Shown: piece after piece, positions 8,811-18,390 of the stretch
How the letters are laid out: the number at the start of each line of letters is the position of its first letter
Position numbering within the stretch: position 1 is the first letter of the stretch
NCBI RefSeq assembly: GCF_900114415.1
Contig: NZ_FOSZ01000007.1
Coordinates: forward strand, 62,001 to 126,000
Direction: 5' to 3'
Length of the DNA stretch: 64,000 bases
Source: Shimia haliotis
GTDB taxonomy: Bacteria; Pseudomonadota; Alphaproteobacteria; Rhodobacterales; Rhodobacteraceae
Program-made: the position numbers and the translations under genes
The notes under the pieces: generated by a model
Seen by the model: only the letters and a program-made list of their open reading frames with translations
Databases searched by the model: none
Told to the model about the DNA's origin: nothing

Positions 8811-9386
8811 TTAATTTACGTCTTTGTTTGTTGCTTGCGTCAAGGAGGCTGTCTCCTCGGGCAGGTCGATTTCGTAGAAAGTGTAGCCCAGCGTGATCAC
8901 CTTAACGAACTTTGCGTCGCGGTCCTCAACGATCTCTGGGTCCACATAAAAGCTCACAGGCATTGTCACCCGCTCACCCGGTTGCAGGATCTGCTCTTCA
9001 AAGCAGAAACAGTCGATCTTGGTGAAATAGCCACCCGCGTCATAGGGCACGACGTTATAGCTCGCGCTACCTGCCACGGGACGGTCGGTCGGGTTGTAAG
9101 CCTCATAAAAGGCCAGACCGGTTTCACCGATCCGCACTTCCATCTCGCGCTGCATGGGGGTGAATTCCCAAGGCATGTCTCGCTCGATCGAAGCGTCAAA
9201 ACGGATCTTGATGGTCTTTTCCAGGATAGTGTCGCTGCCCACATCAGCGGTGTTCGTTACACCGCCAAAGCCGGTTACACGGCAGAACCAGTCATAGAAC
9301 GGCACCGACGCCCACGCGAGGCCACCCATCAGGGCCACCACACCGACGGTTTGCACCAAGGTCTTATGCTTCGGATCCATCGCCAT
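8811..9386 (-). CDS. ctaG: Cytochrome c oxidase assembly protein CtaG/Cox11
   Basis: 191 residues: one N-terminal membrane helix (LVQTVGVVALMGGLAWASVPFYDWFC) and a periplasmic copper-binding domain with the Cox11 motif KIDCFCFEEQ (two Cys). It delivers copper to the CuB site of subunit I. Its ATG overlaps the stop of the upstream small gene by one base, consistent with translational coupling. Confidence 0.97.
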   Translation of the reverse strand: MAMDPKHKTLVQTVGVVALMGGLAWASVPFYDWFCRVTGFGGVTNTADVGSDTILEKTIKIRFDASIERDMPWEFTPMQREMEVRIGETGLAFYEAYNPTDRPVAGSASYNVVPYDAGGYFTKIDCFCFEEQILQPGERVTMPVSFYVDPEIVEDRDAKFVKVITLGYTFYEIDLPEETASLTQATNKDVN

Positions 9387-9547
9387 CAGCGTTCGACACT
9401 CGCGTTTGCCGGTTCATAGTCACCGCGCGTGATCTTCACGTAGGTCAGGCCGAACACGATAAAAATAAAGCTCGTCAGCACCAGCGCCACGCCAAGGTTG
9501 CGGCCGAAACGGCGTTTGTGCAGTTCGTGGGGTTCTTTGAAGCTCAT
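9386..9547 (-). CDS. Small single-helix protein of the cta locus (CoxF-like)
   Basis: 53 residues: a basic N-terminus ([16 protein letters not shown]), one membrane helix ([22 protein letters not shown]) and a short acidic tail. Small ORFs of this kind sit between ctaB and ctaG in Rhodobacteraceae and are annotated as small cytochrome oxidase assembly proteins. Function is inferred from position. ATG 9547 was chosen because the upstream extension of this frame overlaps ctaB. It starts one base after the ctaB stop codon. Confidence 0.82.
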   Translation of the reverse strand: MSFKEPHELHKRRFGRNLGVALVLTSFIFIVFGLTYVKITRGDYEPANASVER

Positions 9548-9548
9548 G

Positions 9549-10487
9549 TTACCAGCCTCCCAATCCATAAGGTGCCAGCAGGGCTTCTGCCAGAATGGCA
9601 CCGAAATGCAGGAACAGATACAACAGCGACAGCGCAAAGAACGCTTTCTCTCGCTTGTAACCGTCTGCCTCGGAGACGTCTTCGTCACGACGCCAGATCG
9701 ACACAGCACCCGCAAGGAACAATGCGTTCAGCACAAGAGCTGTGGTCAGGTAAATCGGGCCGCCCACACCGGTAAAGGCCATACCAATGGCGATGATCGC
9801 CAACAGGATGGTGTAAACCAGAATGTGGTTACGGGTCACGCGGCGGCCATGGGTCACGTGCAACATCGGCACGCCGGCGTCTTTATAGTCAGACTTCATG
9901 AACAGACACAGTGCCCAGAAGTGCGGCGGCGTCCACATGAACGTCAGGGTGAACATCAGAACGGATTCAATCGCGACTCCACCGGTCACAGCCGCCCAAC
10001 CGATCATCGGAGGGAAAGCACCAGCCGCGCCACCAATCACGATGTTCTGCGGGGTCCAGCGCTTGAGCCACATCGTGTAGATCACCGCGTAGAAGAAGAT
10101 GGTGAAGGCCAATAGGCCAGCCGCGACAAAATTTGTCGCCAGCCCCAGCATCACAACCGAAAAGCCCGAGAGCGCCACACCAATCGCCAGCGCTTCTTCG
10201 CGCTGCACTTTGCCGGCCGGAATCGGGCGGCCTTGGGTGCGCTTCATTTTCTGGTCAATGTCGCTGTCAAACCACATATTGAGCGCGCCTGACGCGCCAC
10301 CGCCCACTGCGATAAACAGAATCGCGCAGAAGGCTTCAAACGGATGCAGACTGCCTGGCGCAGCCAGAAGCCCCACCGCAGCGGTGAACACCACCAAAGA
10401 CATCACACGCGGCTTTAGCAGGGCGAAATAATCGCCAAAGCTGGCCTCGTTGGTGCTGGCTTGCGTATTGATGCTTGCGTCGCTCAT
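9549..10487 (-). CDS. ctaB: Protoheme IX farnesyltransferase (heme O synthase)
   Basis: 312 residues of the UbiA prenyltransferase fold with about nine membrane segments. The prenyl-binding Asp motif [21 protein letters not shown] and the second motif region are intact. It makes heme O from heme b, the precursor of heme A for the aa3 oxidase. ATG 10487 is preceded by GAGGAAG, whereas the upstream ATG at 10541 lacks a good site. It lies between ctaC and the small assembly gene. Confidence 0.97.
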   Translation of the reverse strand: MSDASINTQASTNEASFGDYFALLKPRVMSLVVFTAAVGLLAAPGSLHPFEAFCAILFIAVGGGASGALNMWFDSDIDQKMKRTQGRPIPAGKVQREEALAIGVALSGFSVVMLGLATNFVAAGLLAFTIFFYAVIYTMWLKRWTPQNIVIGGAAGAFPPMIGWAAVTGGVAIESVLMFTLTFMWTPPHFWALCLFMKSDYKDAGVPMLHVTHGRRVTRNHILVYTILLAIIAIGMAFTGVGGPIYLTTALVLNALFLAGAVSIWRRDEDVSEADGYKREKAFFALSLLYLFLHFGAILAEALLAPYGLGGW

Positions 10488-10578
10488 GGTCTTCCTCGTC
10501 GCAAAGGCGCGTCGTTTCTGCGCGCCCTTATCGGTGTCCAAAGGGCGGGGATTTCACCCCGCCAGTTGATACGTATGT

Positions 10579-11427
10579 TTAGTCAGCCGCGGCCACTTTT
10601 ACGGTCGGCAGAGTGGACATATCGCCTGCATACTCTTCGATCGCGCCCTTCAGCCACTCATTGTACTTGGCTTCGGAAACCACCTCGACAGTGATCGGCA
10701 TATACGCGTGGTCCTTACCGCAAAGCTCGGAACACTGACCGAAGTAAATGCCCTCTTTGTCGGCTTCAAACCACAGCTGTGCGATGCGTCCGGGGACGGC
10801 ATCTTGCTTCACGCCAAACGACGGGATGGTCCAGCTGTGGATCACGTCCGCACCGGTGACATCCATCACGACGGTTTTGCCAACAGGCACAACAACCTTG
10901 GTGTCGGTCGCCAGCAGATATTCGTCTTCGTTGTATCCGTTCTCTGCAAGCGCGTTCTTTTCCAGAAGGAAGCTTTCAAAGCCAAATTCGTGGTCAGTGT
11001 ACTCATAGCCCCAGTACCACTGATAACCAGTCACTTTGATGTGGACTTCGCCTTCAGGGATTTCCTGCTGATTAAAGAGCACCGGCAGGCTGTTTGCGCC
11101 AATGAACAGAAGAATCAGGATCGGCAGAACCGTCCACGCGATCTCCAGTGTGCTGTGATGGGTAAAGCTGGACGGGTTCGGGTTCGAGCGGCGGTTGTAA
11201 CGCACCATGACCCATACCATCAGAGCGGTCACAAACAGCACGATCGCTGTGATGATCACAAGGATCAACGTGTCCAAACGGTGAATTTGCGTGGCCAGTT
11301 CGGTGGCTGCCGGCTGGAAGCCAAGGCCGTTGGGCACGGGCTTGCCGATGGTTTCAGCGTCCTGCGCGATGGCCGGAATGGCGGTTACAGCTGCCATAAG
11401 GCCCAGGAATGTCGATAGAATTCGCAT
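10579..11427 (-). CDS. ctaC: Cytochrome c oxidase subunit II
   Basis: 282 residues: signal peptide (1-21, cleavage after AIA), two membrane helices (about 52-76 and 96-117) and a cupredoxin domain. The CuA ligands H197, C232, E234, C236, H240 and M243 are all present (VIHSW; CSELCGKDHAYM), and the electron-entry segment GYQWYWGYEY is intact. It accepts electrons from cytochrome c. It is the first gene of the cta cluster, divergent from tldD, with a perfect FNR-type dyad in the shared upstream region. Confidence 0.98.
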   Translation of the reverse strand: MRILSTFLGLMAAVTAIPAIAQDAETIGKPVPNGLGFQPAATELATQIHRLDTLILVIITAIVLFVTALMVWVMVRYNRRSNPNPSSFTHHSTLEIAWTVLPILILLFIGANSLPVLFNQQEIPEGEVHIKVTGYQWYWGYEYTDHEFGFESFLLEKNALAENGYNEDEYLLATDTKVVVPVGKTVVMDVTGADVIHSWTIPSFGVKQDAVPGRIAQLWFEADKEGIYFGQCSELCGKDHAYMPITVEVVSEAKYNEWLKGAIEEYAGDMSTLPTVKVAAAD

Positions 11428-11573
11428 GTGTCACCCTGATCGGTTGCGGTGTTTCTTTGTTTAGATTCGCGTGATTCATACCATATCGGCGGAATCCCGC
11501 TGTTGTTTCGCGCCTTGAAACCATATTCTGCCGCCTAGATAAAGATCGAAGCTTGCGGCGAACCGTCGCTTTT

Positions 11574-11587
11574 TTGATTTAGATCAA
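11574..11587. promoter_or_regulatory. FNR/FnrL-type dyad between ctaC and tldD
   Basis: The sequence TTGAT-TTAG-ATCAA matches the FNR-family consensus TTGAT-N4-ATCAA at all ten positions. It lies 146 nt upstream of the ctaC start and 22 nt upstream of the tldD start. In Rhodobacteraceae, FnrL or Dnr proteins bind such sites under low oxygen; repression of one or both promoters is a natural reading, but the direction is inferred. Confidence 0.7.
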
Positions 11588-11609
11588 AATCCGAGAGAGC
11601 AGAACACAC

Positions 11610-13031
11610 ATGACCACTACGCCTTTCCGCCCGTTTGAGACCACCCTTGATGAGGCTGCGGCCCTGCGTTTGTTGCGTCAGGCCACCGAAGGTGCGGAGG
11701 ATGGAGAACTGTTTCTGGAGCGCCGAAGCTCGGAGGCTCTGGTATTTGACGACGGTCGCCTCAAAACTTCTAGCTTTGACGCAGCCCAAGGATTCGGCCT
11801 GCGCGCGGTCAACGGCGAGGTCTCTGGCTATGCGCATTCATCCGACATCTCCGAAGCCGCAATCGCCCGCGCCGTTCAAACAACCCGCCTCGCGGTTGCG
11901 AACGGCGGTGGCACGCTGGCCGAAGCCCCGCAACACACCAACCGGAAGCTCTATACAGATGCCGATCCGATTGGCGGCGTGTCTTTTCCTGTGAAGATCG
12001 AAACCCTACGGGACATAGATGCTTTTGCCCGCGACATGGACAGCCGCGTGGTTCAGGTGTCTGCGATGTTGGCGGCTTCCCATCAGGAAGTTGTCATTCT
12101 GCGTCCCGATGGCAACCGCATCACGGATGTGCGCCCCATGACACGTGTGAATGTCTCTGTGATCGTAGAGCAGAACGGACGCCGCGAATCCGGTTCCGCA
12201 GGTGGCGGCGGCCGCATCGGCTTGGACGGGCTGCTCGATCCTGCGGACTGGCAGGGCAAAGCCCGTGAAGCCCTGCGCATTGCGCTTGTGAACCTCGACG
12301 CTGTGCCTGCGCCCGCTGGCCCGATGGAAGTGGTGCTTGGCCCGGGCTGGCCGGGTATCTTGCTGCACGAGGCCGTCGGACATGGTCTCGAAGGCGACTT
12401 CAATCGCAAGGGCACTTCCAAATTTGCTGGCCAGATCGGCCAACAAGTCGCCTCCAGAGGCGTGACCGTGATCGACGACGGCACCATTCCTGACCGGCGC
12501 GGCTCAATCACCATTGACGACGAAGGCACCCCTTCGGGCAAAAACACCCTGATCGAAGACGGGATTTTGGTGGGCTATATGCAGGATCGTCAAAACGCCC
12601 GCCTGATGGGCGTTGATTCCACTGGCAACGGGCGTCGCGAGAGCTATGCCCACGCACCAATGCCTCGCATGACCAACACCTATATGTCGGGCGGCGACAG
12701 CGCCCCGTCCGATCTGGTGGCCTCCCTCAAGGACGGCATCTACGCGGTCGGCTTTGGCGGTGGACAGGTCGACATCACCAACGGCAAGTTCGTTTTCTCT
12801 TGCACGGAGGCCTATCGGGTCGAAAACGGCAAGATCGGTGCGCCAGTCAAAGGCGCCACACTGATTGGCGACGGCGCCACGGCGATGATGCAGATCAAGG
12901 GACTTGGCAACGACATGGCGCTTGATCCCGGCATGGGTAACTGCGGCAAAGCCGGCCAATGGGTGCCGGTCGGCGTCGGTCAGCCCACTGTGTTGATGGA
13001 CGGTCTGACCGTCGGCGGCTCTGCGGCCTAA
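11610..13031 (+). CDS. tldD: Metalloprotease TldD
   Basis: 473 residues, full length. The zinc-binding HEAVGH is at residues 253-258 in ILLHEAVGHGLEGD. The C-terminal C-containing region (FVFSCTEAYRVENGKIGAPVKGATLIG) is typical. With TldE the family degrades peptides and matures antitoxins or RiPP precursors; no tldE gene is visible here. It is monocistronic and divergent from ctaC; the FNR-type dyad just upstream of its start could govern it. Confidence 0.96.
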   Translation: MTTTPFRPFETTLDEAAALRLLRQATEGAEDGELFLERRSSEALVFDDGRLKTSSFDAAQGFGLRAVNGEVSGYAHSSDISEAAIARAVQTTRLAVANGGGTLAEAPQHTNRKLYTDADPIGGVSFPVKIETLRDIDAFARDMDSRVVQVSAMLAASHQEVVILRPDGNRITDVRPMTRVNVSVIVEQNGRRESGSAGGGGRIGLDGLLDPADWQGKAREALRIALVNLDAVPAPAGPMEVVLGPGWPGILLHEAVGHGLEGDFNRKGTSKFAGQIGQQVASRGVTVIDDGTIPDRRGSITIDDEGTPSGKNTLIEDGILVGYMQDRQNARLMGVDSTGNGRRESYAHAPMPRMTNTYMSGGDSAPSDLVASLKDGIYAVGFGGGQVDITNGKFVFSCTEAYRVENGKIGAPVKGATLIGDGATAMMQIKGLGNDMALDPGMGNCGKAGQWVPVGVGQPTVLMDGLTVGGSAA

Positions 13032-13174
13032 GCACGGACAAGGCGGCGCAGACACACGTCACGCCTACAAACTTAGTGAACAAACCGCGCACGCATCCTT
13101 AAAATGCCGTTAGCGTTTACTTATCGTTAACGAGATTCGCCTTAACGTTGTATTGCAAGGAGGCGGAGACACGG

Positions 13175-14317
13175 ATGACAGAGGATCAGATTTCTTCCAC
13201 TCACCCCCAACTCCCACCCACCACGGAAGATGAGAGATTTTCCCGACTCCGCCTCTTGCGTTCACGTCGCGTCGGACCTGCCACCTTTTACCGGTTGATC
13301 TCGGAACATGGCTCCGCAGCCGCAGCGCTCGAGGCTTTGCCCGAGATCGCCAATGCAGCGGGCGTGAAAGACTACTCAGTCTGTTGCGCGGCACAGGCCA
13401 AAACCGAAATCGCATCTGCTCGCACACTTGGTGCTCGCGCGGTATTCTTTGATGAGCCTGACTATCCTGTCGATCTGGCTGCAATTCCCGACGCCCCCCC
13501 AATGCTTTGGCTGCGCGGCGACCCGTCTCTTTTGTGCAGGCCGTTGATCGCCCTGGTCGGTGCCCGCAACGCCTCCGCACTTGGCAACAGGATGGCTCGC
13601 GCTCTGAGCCGTCAATTGGCTGACGCGGGCTTTGTCATAGTCTCGGGCCTTGCCCGCGGCATTGACGCCTCCGCCCATCACGCCGCCCTAAAAAGCGGCA
13701 CGGTGGCAGTATTTGCTGGCGGCGTTGACATTATGTATCCAGCCGAAAACGCTCAACTAGGCCACGAGATTGCCGCTCAAGGTCTGTGCCTCTCCGAACA
13801 TCCTCCGGGTCTCGCTCCGCGCGCGCGCCATTTTCCTGCCCGCAACCGGATTGTCTCCGGACTTGCCCGCGCGGTTGTTGTGGTCGAGGCAGCCGCAAAG
13901 TCCGGCAGCCTGATCACCGCCCGCACAGCACTAGACCAAGGCCGCGATGTGCTCGCCGTGCCAGGACACCCGTTTGATGCAAGAGCGTCGGGCTGTAATA
14001 TGCTGATCCGTGACGGCGCCGCCTTGGTGCGCACAGCCGACGATGTGATTGCAGCCCTCAGTCCGCGCCTTGACGAGGCAAGCCCGCCTCGCCCAGCGGA
14101 AGTGACACCCGCCGAACCACGCCCAAAACGCACACTGCGCGAGACCCACGCGCTGCATCGGCAAATTCTTGACCGCCTAGGCCCCACGCCGGTTTCTGAG
14201 GATCAACTGATCCGCGAGGTTCAGGCCGACGCAGAAGACGTTACGCCCGCCTTGCTGGATCTAGAGATGGATGGTCACATCCAGCGTCAGTCCGGCGGGT
14301 TGCTGTCAAAAATCTGA
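13175..14317 (+). CDS. dprA: DNA-processing protein DprA
   Basis: 380 residues. The Rossmann-like core shows LVGARNASALGNRMARAL, VSGLARGIDASAH, GGVDIMYPAEN and HFPARNRIVSGLARAVVVVEA, with a C-terminal winged-helix part after a proline-rich linker (about 300-320). DprA loads RecA on incoming single-stranded DNA in natural transformation and is widespread in non-competent bacteria. ATG 13175 is favoured over 13148 because AAGGAGG lies just upstream. Confidence 0.96.
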   Translation: MTEDQISSTHPQLPPTTEDERFSRLRLLRSRRVGPATFYRLISEHGSAAAALEALPEIANAAGVKDYSVCCAAQAKTEIASARTLGARAVFFDEPDYPVDLAAIPDAPPMLWLRGDPSLLCRPLIALVGARNASALGNRMARALSRQLADAGFVIVSGLARGIDASAHHAALKSGTVAVFAGGVDIMYPAENAQLGHEIAAQGLCLSEHPPGLAPRARHFPARNRIVSGLARAVVVVEAAAKSGSLITARTALDQGRDVLAVPGHPFDARASGCNMLIRDGAALVRTADDVIAALSPRLDEASPPRPAEVTPAEPRPKRTLRETHALHRQILDRLGPTPVSEDQLIREVQADAEDVTPALLDLEMDGHIQRQSGGLLSKI

Positions 14318-14319
14318 CG

Positions 14320-14778
14320 TCACTGACACCATTCGGGAATAACTTCATAGAACGCCTCGCAAGTGTGCTCCCACGCCCACCAGGCATCCGTGGCTCCCAG
14401 GGACCACTCGACGGCCACCCACATATTTCCCGACTTGCGATACAGCACGTCATAGCGGGCCCCATCCATATAATCGACGTTCAACTCGACACGCCATGCC
14501 AAAGGCGACGTATCAAGATCAATGTCGCCGCCACCCGGTCGCTGTGCCGTCAGCATGGCAAAAGCAATGTCCTCATAGACCCGCAATTCCGTCACCACAA
14601 ATTGCACCGGCGCACCGAGTTGCCATTCGGCAATCGGGCGAACAGCATCCATCAAATCCCGACGCTCCTGCGTACCTCGCTCGGGCTCATACCAATCGCC
14701 AAAATCGCCCGCCGCAGCCGGTGGCGACACTAGAAATCCCGAAACCAAAAAAGCCGCGACCTTCAAAAATTGTACCAT
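14320..14778 (-). CDS. Secreted protein of unknown function
   Basis: 152 residues with a signal peptide (VAAFLVSGFLVSPPAAAGDF, cleavage near residue 23) and no further membrane segment. The mature part is Trp-rich (EWQLGAP, VAVEWSLGATDAWWAWEHTC) and ends with a Cys two residues from the C-terminus, C140 being its likely disulfide partner. I recognise no family. ATG 14778 was chosen because it begins the signal peptide; the same frame stays open much further upstream over topA. It is convergent with dprA (2-nt gap) and divergent from topA. Confidence 0.7.
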   Translation of the reverse strand: MVQFLKVAAFLVSGFLVSPPAAAGDFGDWYEPERGTQERRDLMDAVRPIAEWQLGAPVQFVVTELRVYEDIAFAMLTAQRPGGGDIDLDTSPLAWRVELNVDYMDGARYDVLYRKSGNMWVAVEWSLGATDAWWAWEHTCEAFYEVIPEWCQ

Positions 14779-14907
14779 CCGCACCCCATCTCCAAAACAA
14801 ATTTTCGCCACTTTGGCACAGGATTTTTTACAACGCATTGACAATCCCCCCTTTCGCCCCACATTTTTCGCCGCCATATAGCTCGCTCCGAGTCGAGAGG
14901 AATTTTC

Positions 14908-17496
14908 ATGCCAGTTGTCGTTGTCGAATCCCCGGCGAAAGCCAAAACAATCAACAAGTATCTGGGGCCCGACTACACTGTACTTGCCTCTTATGGCCAT
15001 GTGCGAGACCTGCCAGCCAAGAACGGCTCGGTGGATCCGGACGCGGATTTCGACATGCTCTGGGAAGTGGGCACCGACAGCAGAAAACACGTCAAAGCCA
15101 TCGCCGATGCCCTCAAAGAAGACAACGAACTGATCCTCGCAACCGACCCCGATCGCGAAGGCGAGGCCATCAGCTGGCACCTTGAAGAGGCGTTGCGCAA
15201 ACGTCGCGCAATCAAAAAAGACACCCCTGTCAGCCGTGTGGTGTTTAACGCCATCACCAAGTCCGCGGTGACAGAGGCCATGAAAAATCCTCGTCAGGTG
15301 GACCAGCCGCTGGTGGATGCTTACCTCGCCCGCCGCGCTTTGGATTACCTCGTGGGCTTCAACCTCTCTCCGGTGCTGTGGCGCAAACTGCCCGGGGCGC
15401 GGTCTGCGGGCCGTGTGCAATCAGTCTGCCTGCGCCTCATCGTTGAGCGCGAAATGGAAATCGAGGCGTTCAACGCCCGTGAATACTGGTCGGTCAAAGC
15501 CCTGCTTGCCACACCGCGCGGCAAAGAGTTCGAAGCCCGCCTGACCGTTTTGGGCGGCGAAAAGCTCGACAAGTTCTCACTGGAAAATTCGACGGCCGCC
15601 GAATTGGCTGTACAGGCCATCGAAAGCCGCAATCTCTCGGTTGCCCGTGTTGAGGCCAAACCTGCCTCTCGCAACCCGTCCGCACCGTTTATGACGTCAA
15701 CGCTCCAACAGGAAGCCAGCCGCAAATTCGGCATGGGTGCGCGTCACTGCATGAACGCCGCGCAACGCCTCTATGAGGCAGGTTACATCACCTATATGCG
15801 GACCGACGGCATCGACATGGCGCCCGAAGCTGTGCAGGGCGCACGCGACGCGATCAAGGATTTCTACGGCGCCGAATACGTTCCGGAAAAACCACGTATC
15901 TACAAAAACAAAGCGAAGAACGCTCAGGAAGCGCACGAATGTATCCGCCCGACGGATATGATGCGCAAGCCTGCCGATCTGAAGGTCTCCGAAGAGGACC
16001 AGCGCAAGCTTTATGACCTGATCTGGAAACGCACATTAGCCTGCCAGATGGAAGGTGCCCGCCTTGAGCGCACCACGGTCGACATCGCCAGCGACGACAA
16101 ACAGGTCGAGTTGCGCGCCACCGGTCAGGTGGTGCTGTTTGACGGCTTCCTGCGGGTCTACGAAGAAGGCCGCGACGAGGTCGTCGAGGAAGACGACGAC
16201 AAGCGTCTGCCGCAGATCATGCAGGACGAGGCGATGGCCAAACGGTCTGTTTCGCCCGAGCAGCATTTCACTCAGCCCCCGCCCCGCTACACCGAGGCGA
16301 CGCTGGTCAAGCGCATGGAAGAGCTCGGCATTGGCCGCCCGTCGACCTATGCGTCGGTGATCACCACCATTCAGGACCGCGATTATGTCCGGAAAGAAAA
16401 GAACCGCCTGTTTCCCGAGGACAAAGGCCGGATCGTCACCATCTTCCTCGTGAATTTCTTCCGCAAATACGTTGGCTATGAATTCACCGCCAACCTTGAA
16501 GAAGAACTCGACGATGTTTCGGCAGGTGATCGCGACTACAAGAACGTGCTGTCCCGCTTCTGGAAAGACTTCAACGCGGCGATTGCCGAAACCAGCGATC
16601 TACGAATCTCCGAAGTGCTGGATATCCTTGACGAAGCGCTTGCTCCGCAACTCTATCCGCCGCGTGAAGACGGCACCGACCCGCGCGTCTGCCCCAAGTG
16701 CGGCGCCGGTCAGTTGCACCTGAAAACCTCACGCACCGGCGGCTTTGTCGGCTGCGGCAACTACCCCGAATGCAACTACACCCGCCCGATCTCCGGCGAG
16801 GGTGCTGAAGGCTACGAAAAGGTTCTCGGCGAAGATCAGGGGGACGAAATCCACCTGAAATCCGGCCGTTTTGGCCCCTACGTTCAACGCGGCGAGGCAA
16901 CGCCGGAAAACAAAAAGCCGCCGCGCTCTTCTCTGCCAAAGCAGGGAAAAGAATTCTTGCCCGGTTGGGGACCGAACGAGGTCACTCTGGAACAGGCTGT
17001 CACCCTGCTGACCCTGCCCCGCGAAATTGGTCCTCACCCCGATGGCGGCGTGATCTCGTCCAACCTAGGCCGCTTCGGGCCCTACATCATGCACCAGCTG
17101 CCCGATGAGGAAAAACCGGTCTACGCCAACCTCAAGGAAACGCTCGACGTCTTTGAAATCGGCATGAACCGCGCAGTCGAGATGATCACCGAAAAGCGCA
17201 ACAACCCCGGTCGCGGAAGACGGGCCGCCGCCAAAGCGCTGCGAGAACTTGGCGATCACCCCGATGGTGGCGCGGTCAACATCATGGATGGCCGCTACGG
17301 GCCTTACGTGAAATGGGAAAAGGTCAACGCCACGATCCCCAAGGAGGTCGAGGTCAAAGACGTAACCATGGAACAGGCGCTCGAATGGATCGCCGCCAAG
17401 GCGCCCAAGAAAAAGGCCGCCGCCAAAAAGAAGGCCCCCGCCAAGAAAAAGGCACCTGCCAAAAAGACGGCCACCAAGAAAGCCGCCGCCAAGTAA
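14908..17496 (+). CDS. topA: DNA topoisomerase I
   Basis: 862 residues. The TOPRIM domain is N-terminal (VVVESPAKAKTINKYLG; DPDREGEA at 80-87). The catalytic tyrosine is Y296 in YITYMRTDG. A C4 zinc-ribbon (CPKCG...CGNYPEC) lies at about 595-625, followed by several repeats of the GRFGPY type and a Lys/Ala-rich tail (about 830-862) that probably binds DNA. It relaxes negative supercoils by single-strand passage. A terminator follows 5 nt after the stop. Confidence 0.98.
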   Translation: MPVVVVESPAKAKTINKYLGPDYTVLASYGHVRDLPAKNGSVDPDADFDMLWEVGTDSRKHVKAIADALKEDNELILATDPDREGEAISWHLEEALRKRRAIKKDTPVSRVVFNAITKSAVTEAMKNPRQVDQPLVDAYLARRALDYLVGFNLSPVLWRKLPGARSAGRVQSVCLRLIVEREMEIEAFNAREYWSVKALLATPRGKEFEARLTVLGGEKLDKFSLENSTAAELAVQAIESRNLSVARVEAKPASRNPSAPFMTSTLQQEASRKFGMGARHCMNAAQRLYEAGYITYMRTDGIDMAPEAVQGARDAIKDFYGAEYVPEKPRIYKNKAKNAQEAHECIRPTDMMRKPADLKVSEEDQRKLYDLIWKRTLACQMEGARLERTTVDIASDDKQVELRATGQVVLFDGFLRVYEEGRDEVVEEDDDKRLPQIMQDEAMAKRSVSPEQHFTQPPPRYTEATLVKRMEELGIGRPSTYASVITTIQDRDYVRKEKNRLFPEDKGRIVTIFLVNFFRKYVGYEFTANLEEELDDVSAGDRDYKNVLSRFWKDFNAAIAETSDLRISEVLDILDEALAPQLYPPREDGTDPRVCPKCGAGQLHLKTSRTGGFVGCGNYPECNYTRPISGEGAEGYEKVLGEDQGDEIHLKSGRFGPYVQRGEATPENKKPPRSSLPKQGKEFLPGWGPNEVTLEQAVTLLTLPREIGPHPDGGVISSNLGRFGPYIMHQLPDEEKPVYANLKETLDVFEIGMNRAVEMITEKRNNPGRGRRAAAKALRELGDHPDGGAVNIMDGRYGPYVKWEKVNATIPKEVEVKDVTMEQALEWIAAKAPKKKAAAKKKAPAKKKAPAKKTATKKAAAK

Positions 17497-17501
17497 GTCA
17501 G

Positions 17502-17527
17502 AGGCCCCGCGAGGGGCCTTTTTCTTT
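17502..17527 (+). terminator. Intrinsic terminator of topA
   Basis: A 7-bp stem AGGCCCC/GGGGCCT (17502-17508 with 17513-17519) with a GCGA tetraloop runs into TTTTTCTTT. Confidence 0.88.
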
Positions 17528-17532
17528 GCCCC

Positions 17533-17580
17533 TCTTCCTTTTGCCAAAAAAATCTCGGGGGTCTGGGGGCTGGCCCCCAG
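17533..17580 (+). repeat. Dispersed structured intergenic element, copy 2 (shortened)
   Basis: The conserved box CTTCCTTTTGCC at about 17534-17545 is followed by an A-rich stretch with ATCTCGGGGGT and one hairpin (CTGGGGGC/GCCCCCAG). The first hairpin found in the other three copies is absent. It lies between topA and the L,D-transpeptidase gene. Confidence 0.6.
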
Positions 17581-17718
17581 TTCAACTTGCGTCTGTGGGC
17601 CAGCCCCGATCCTTCCCCCAAGCTCATCCGCCGCTGATCACGAAAGTTTTAGCCAACGCGCAATTGCGCTGGCGGCCCCCGGTCTCCACATCTGTCGCAA
17701 AACAGAGCAGGACCATCC

Positions 17719-18288
17719 ATGACAAACACAAACTTGCCCCGTCGCGCCTTTCTTCTGGCGATGCCCGCACTTGCGCTCTCCGCCCGCGCTTCTCTCGCAC
17801 AGGACGAAACCCAGCAACCCGCGCCCGCCCTGCGAAATATTTCGAGCTTCTCACGACAAGACTGGCGTGATCACTTTGACGTGCTTGGCGTGGCGACTAT
17901 CGTTGCTGACACAACCTCGCGTGCGTTGCATTTCTGGAACGGCGACGGCAGCGATTACCGCATTTACCCCACCTCCGTGCCAATGACCGAAGACCTCACC
18001 AAGCGGGGTTATACCAAGATTGTGCGCAAGCGCGTCGGCCCGGACTGGACCCCGACCGCCAGCATGGTCGAGCGCAATCCGGAATTGAAATACATGCCTC
18101 CGGGTCCCGACAATCCGCTGGGCACTCACGCCATGTATCTCGAATGGCCCGCCTATTTGATCCACGGCACCCACGACACGCGCAAGATCGGGCGCCGCAG
18201 TTCGGATGGCTGCATCGGGCTCTACAACCCGTCCATTGCCGAACTTTTTGAAATCAGCCCGGTCGGCACACAGGTGCGCATCATCTAG
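17719..18288 (+). CDS. L,D-transpeptidase (YkuD domain), exported
   Basis: 189 residues. The N-terminus NLPRRAFLLAMPALALSARASLA is a signal peptide with an RR pair resembling a Tat signal. The YkuD catalytic motif is complete: HGTHDTRKIGRRSSDGCIGLYN, with the nucleophilic Cys and the preceding His. Such enzymes form 3-3 peptidoglycan cross-links or attach lipoproteins to the wall in the periplasm. It is monocistronic, between topA and the CoA-transferase genes. Confidence 0.93.
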   Translation: MTNTNLPRRAFLLAMPALALSARASLAQDETQQPAPALRNISSFSRQDWRDHFDVLGVATIVADTTSRALHFWNGDGSDYRIYPTSVPMTEDLTKRGYTKIVRKRVGPDWTPTASMVERNPELKYMPPGPDNPLGTHAMYLEWPAYLIHGTHDTRKIGRRSSDGCIGLYNPSIAELFEISPVGTQVRII

Positions 18289-18390
18289 CGGCTGTTGCGG
18301 CCCGTAGTAATACGCGCAGCCCCTGCAAACGTTGACTCCCGCTTGCCCCCACGTCACAAAACCGACAATTCCGGATAAGGGGAGACATCC

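Noticed and set aside
13115..13145. CtrA-type TTAA pair before dprA
   Set aside because: Spacing is about 11 nt, so the site is not a match.
14779..15420. Long N-terminal extension of the secreted protein gene at 14320-14778
   Set aside because: The extension runs antisense into topA; the signal peptide starts at 14778.
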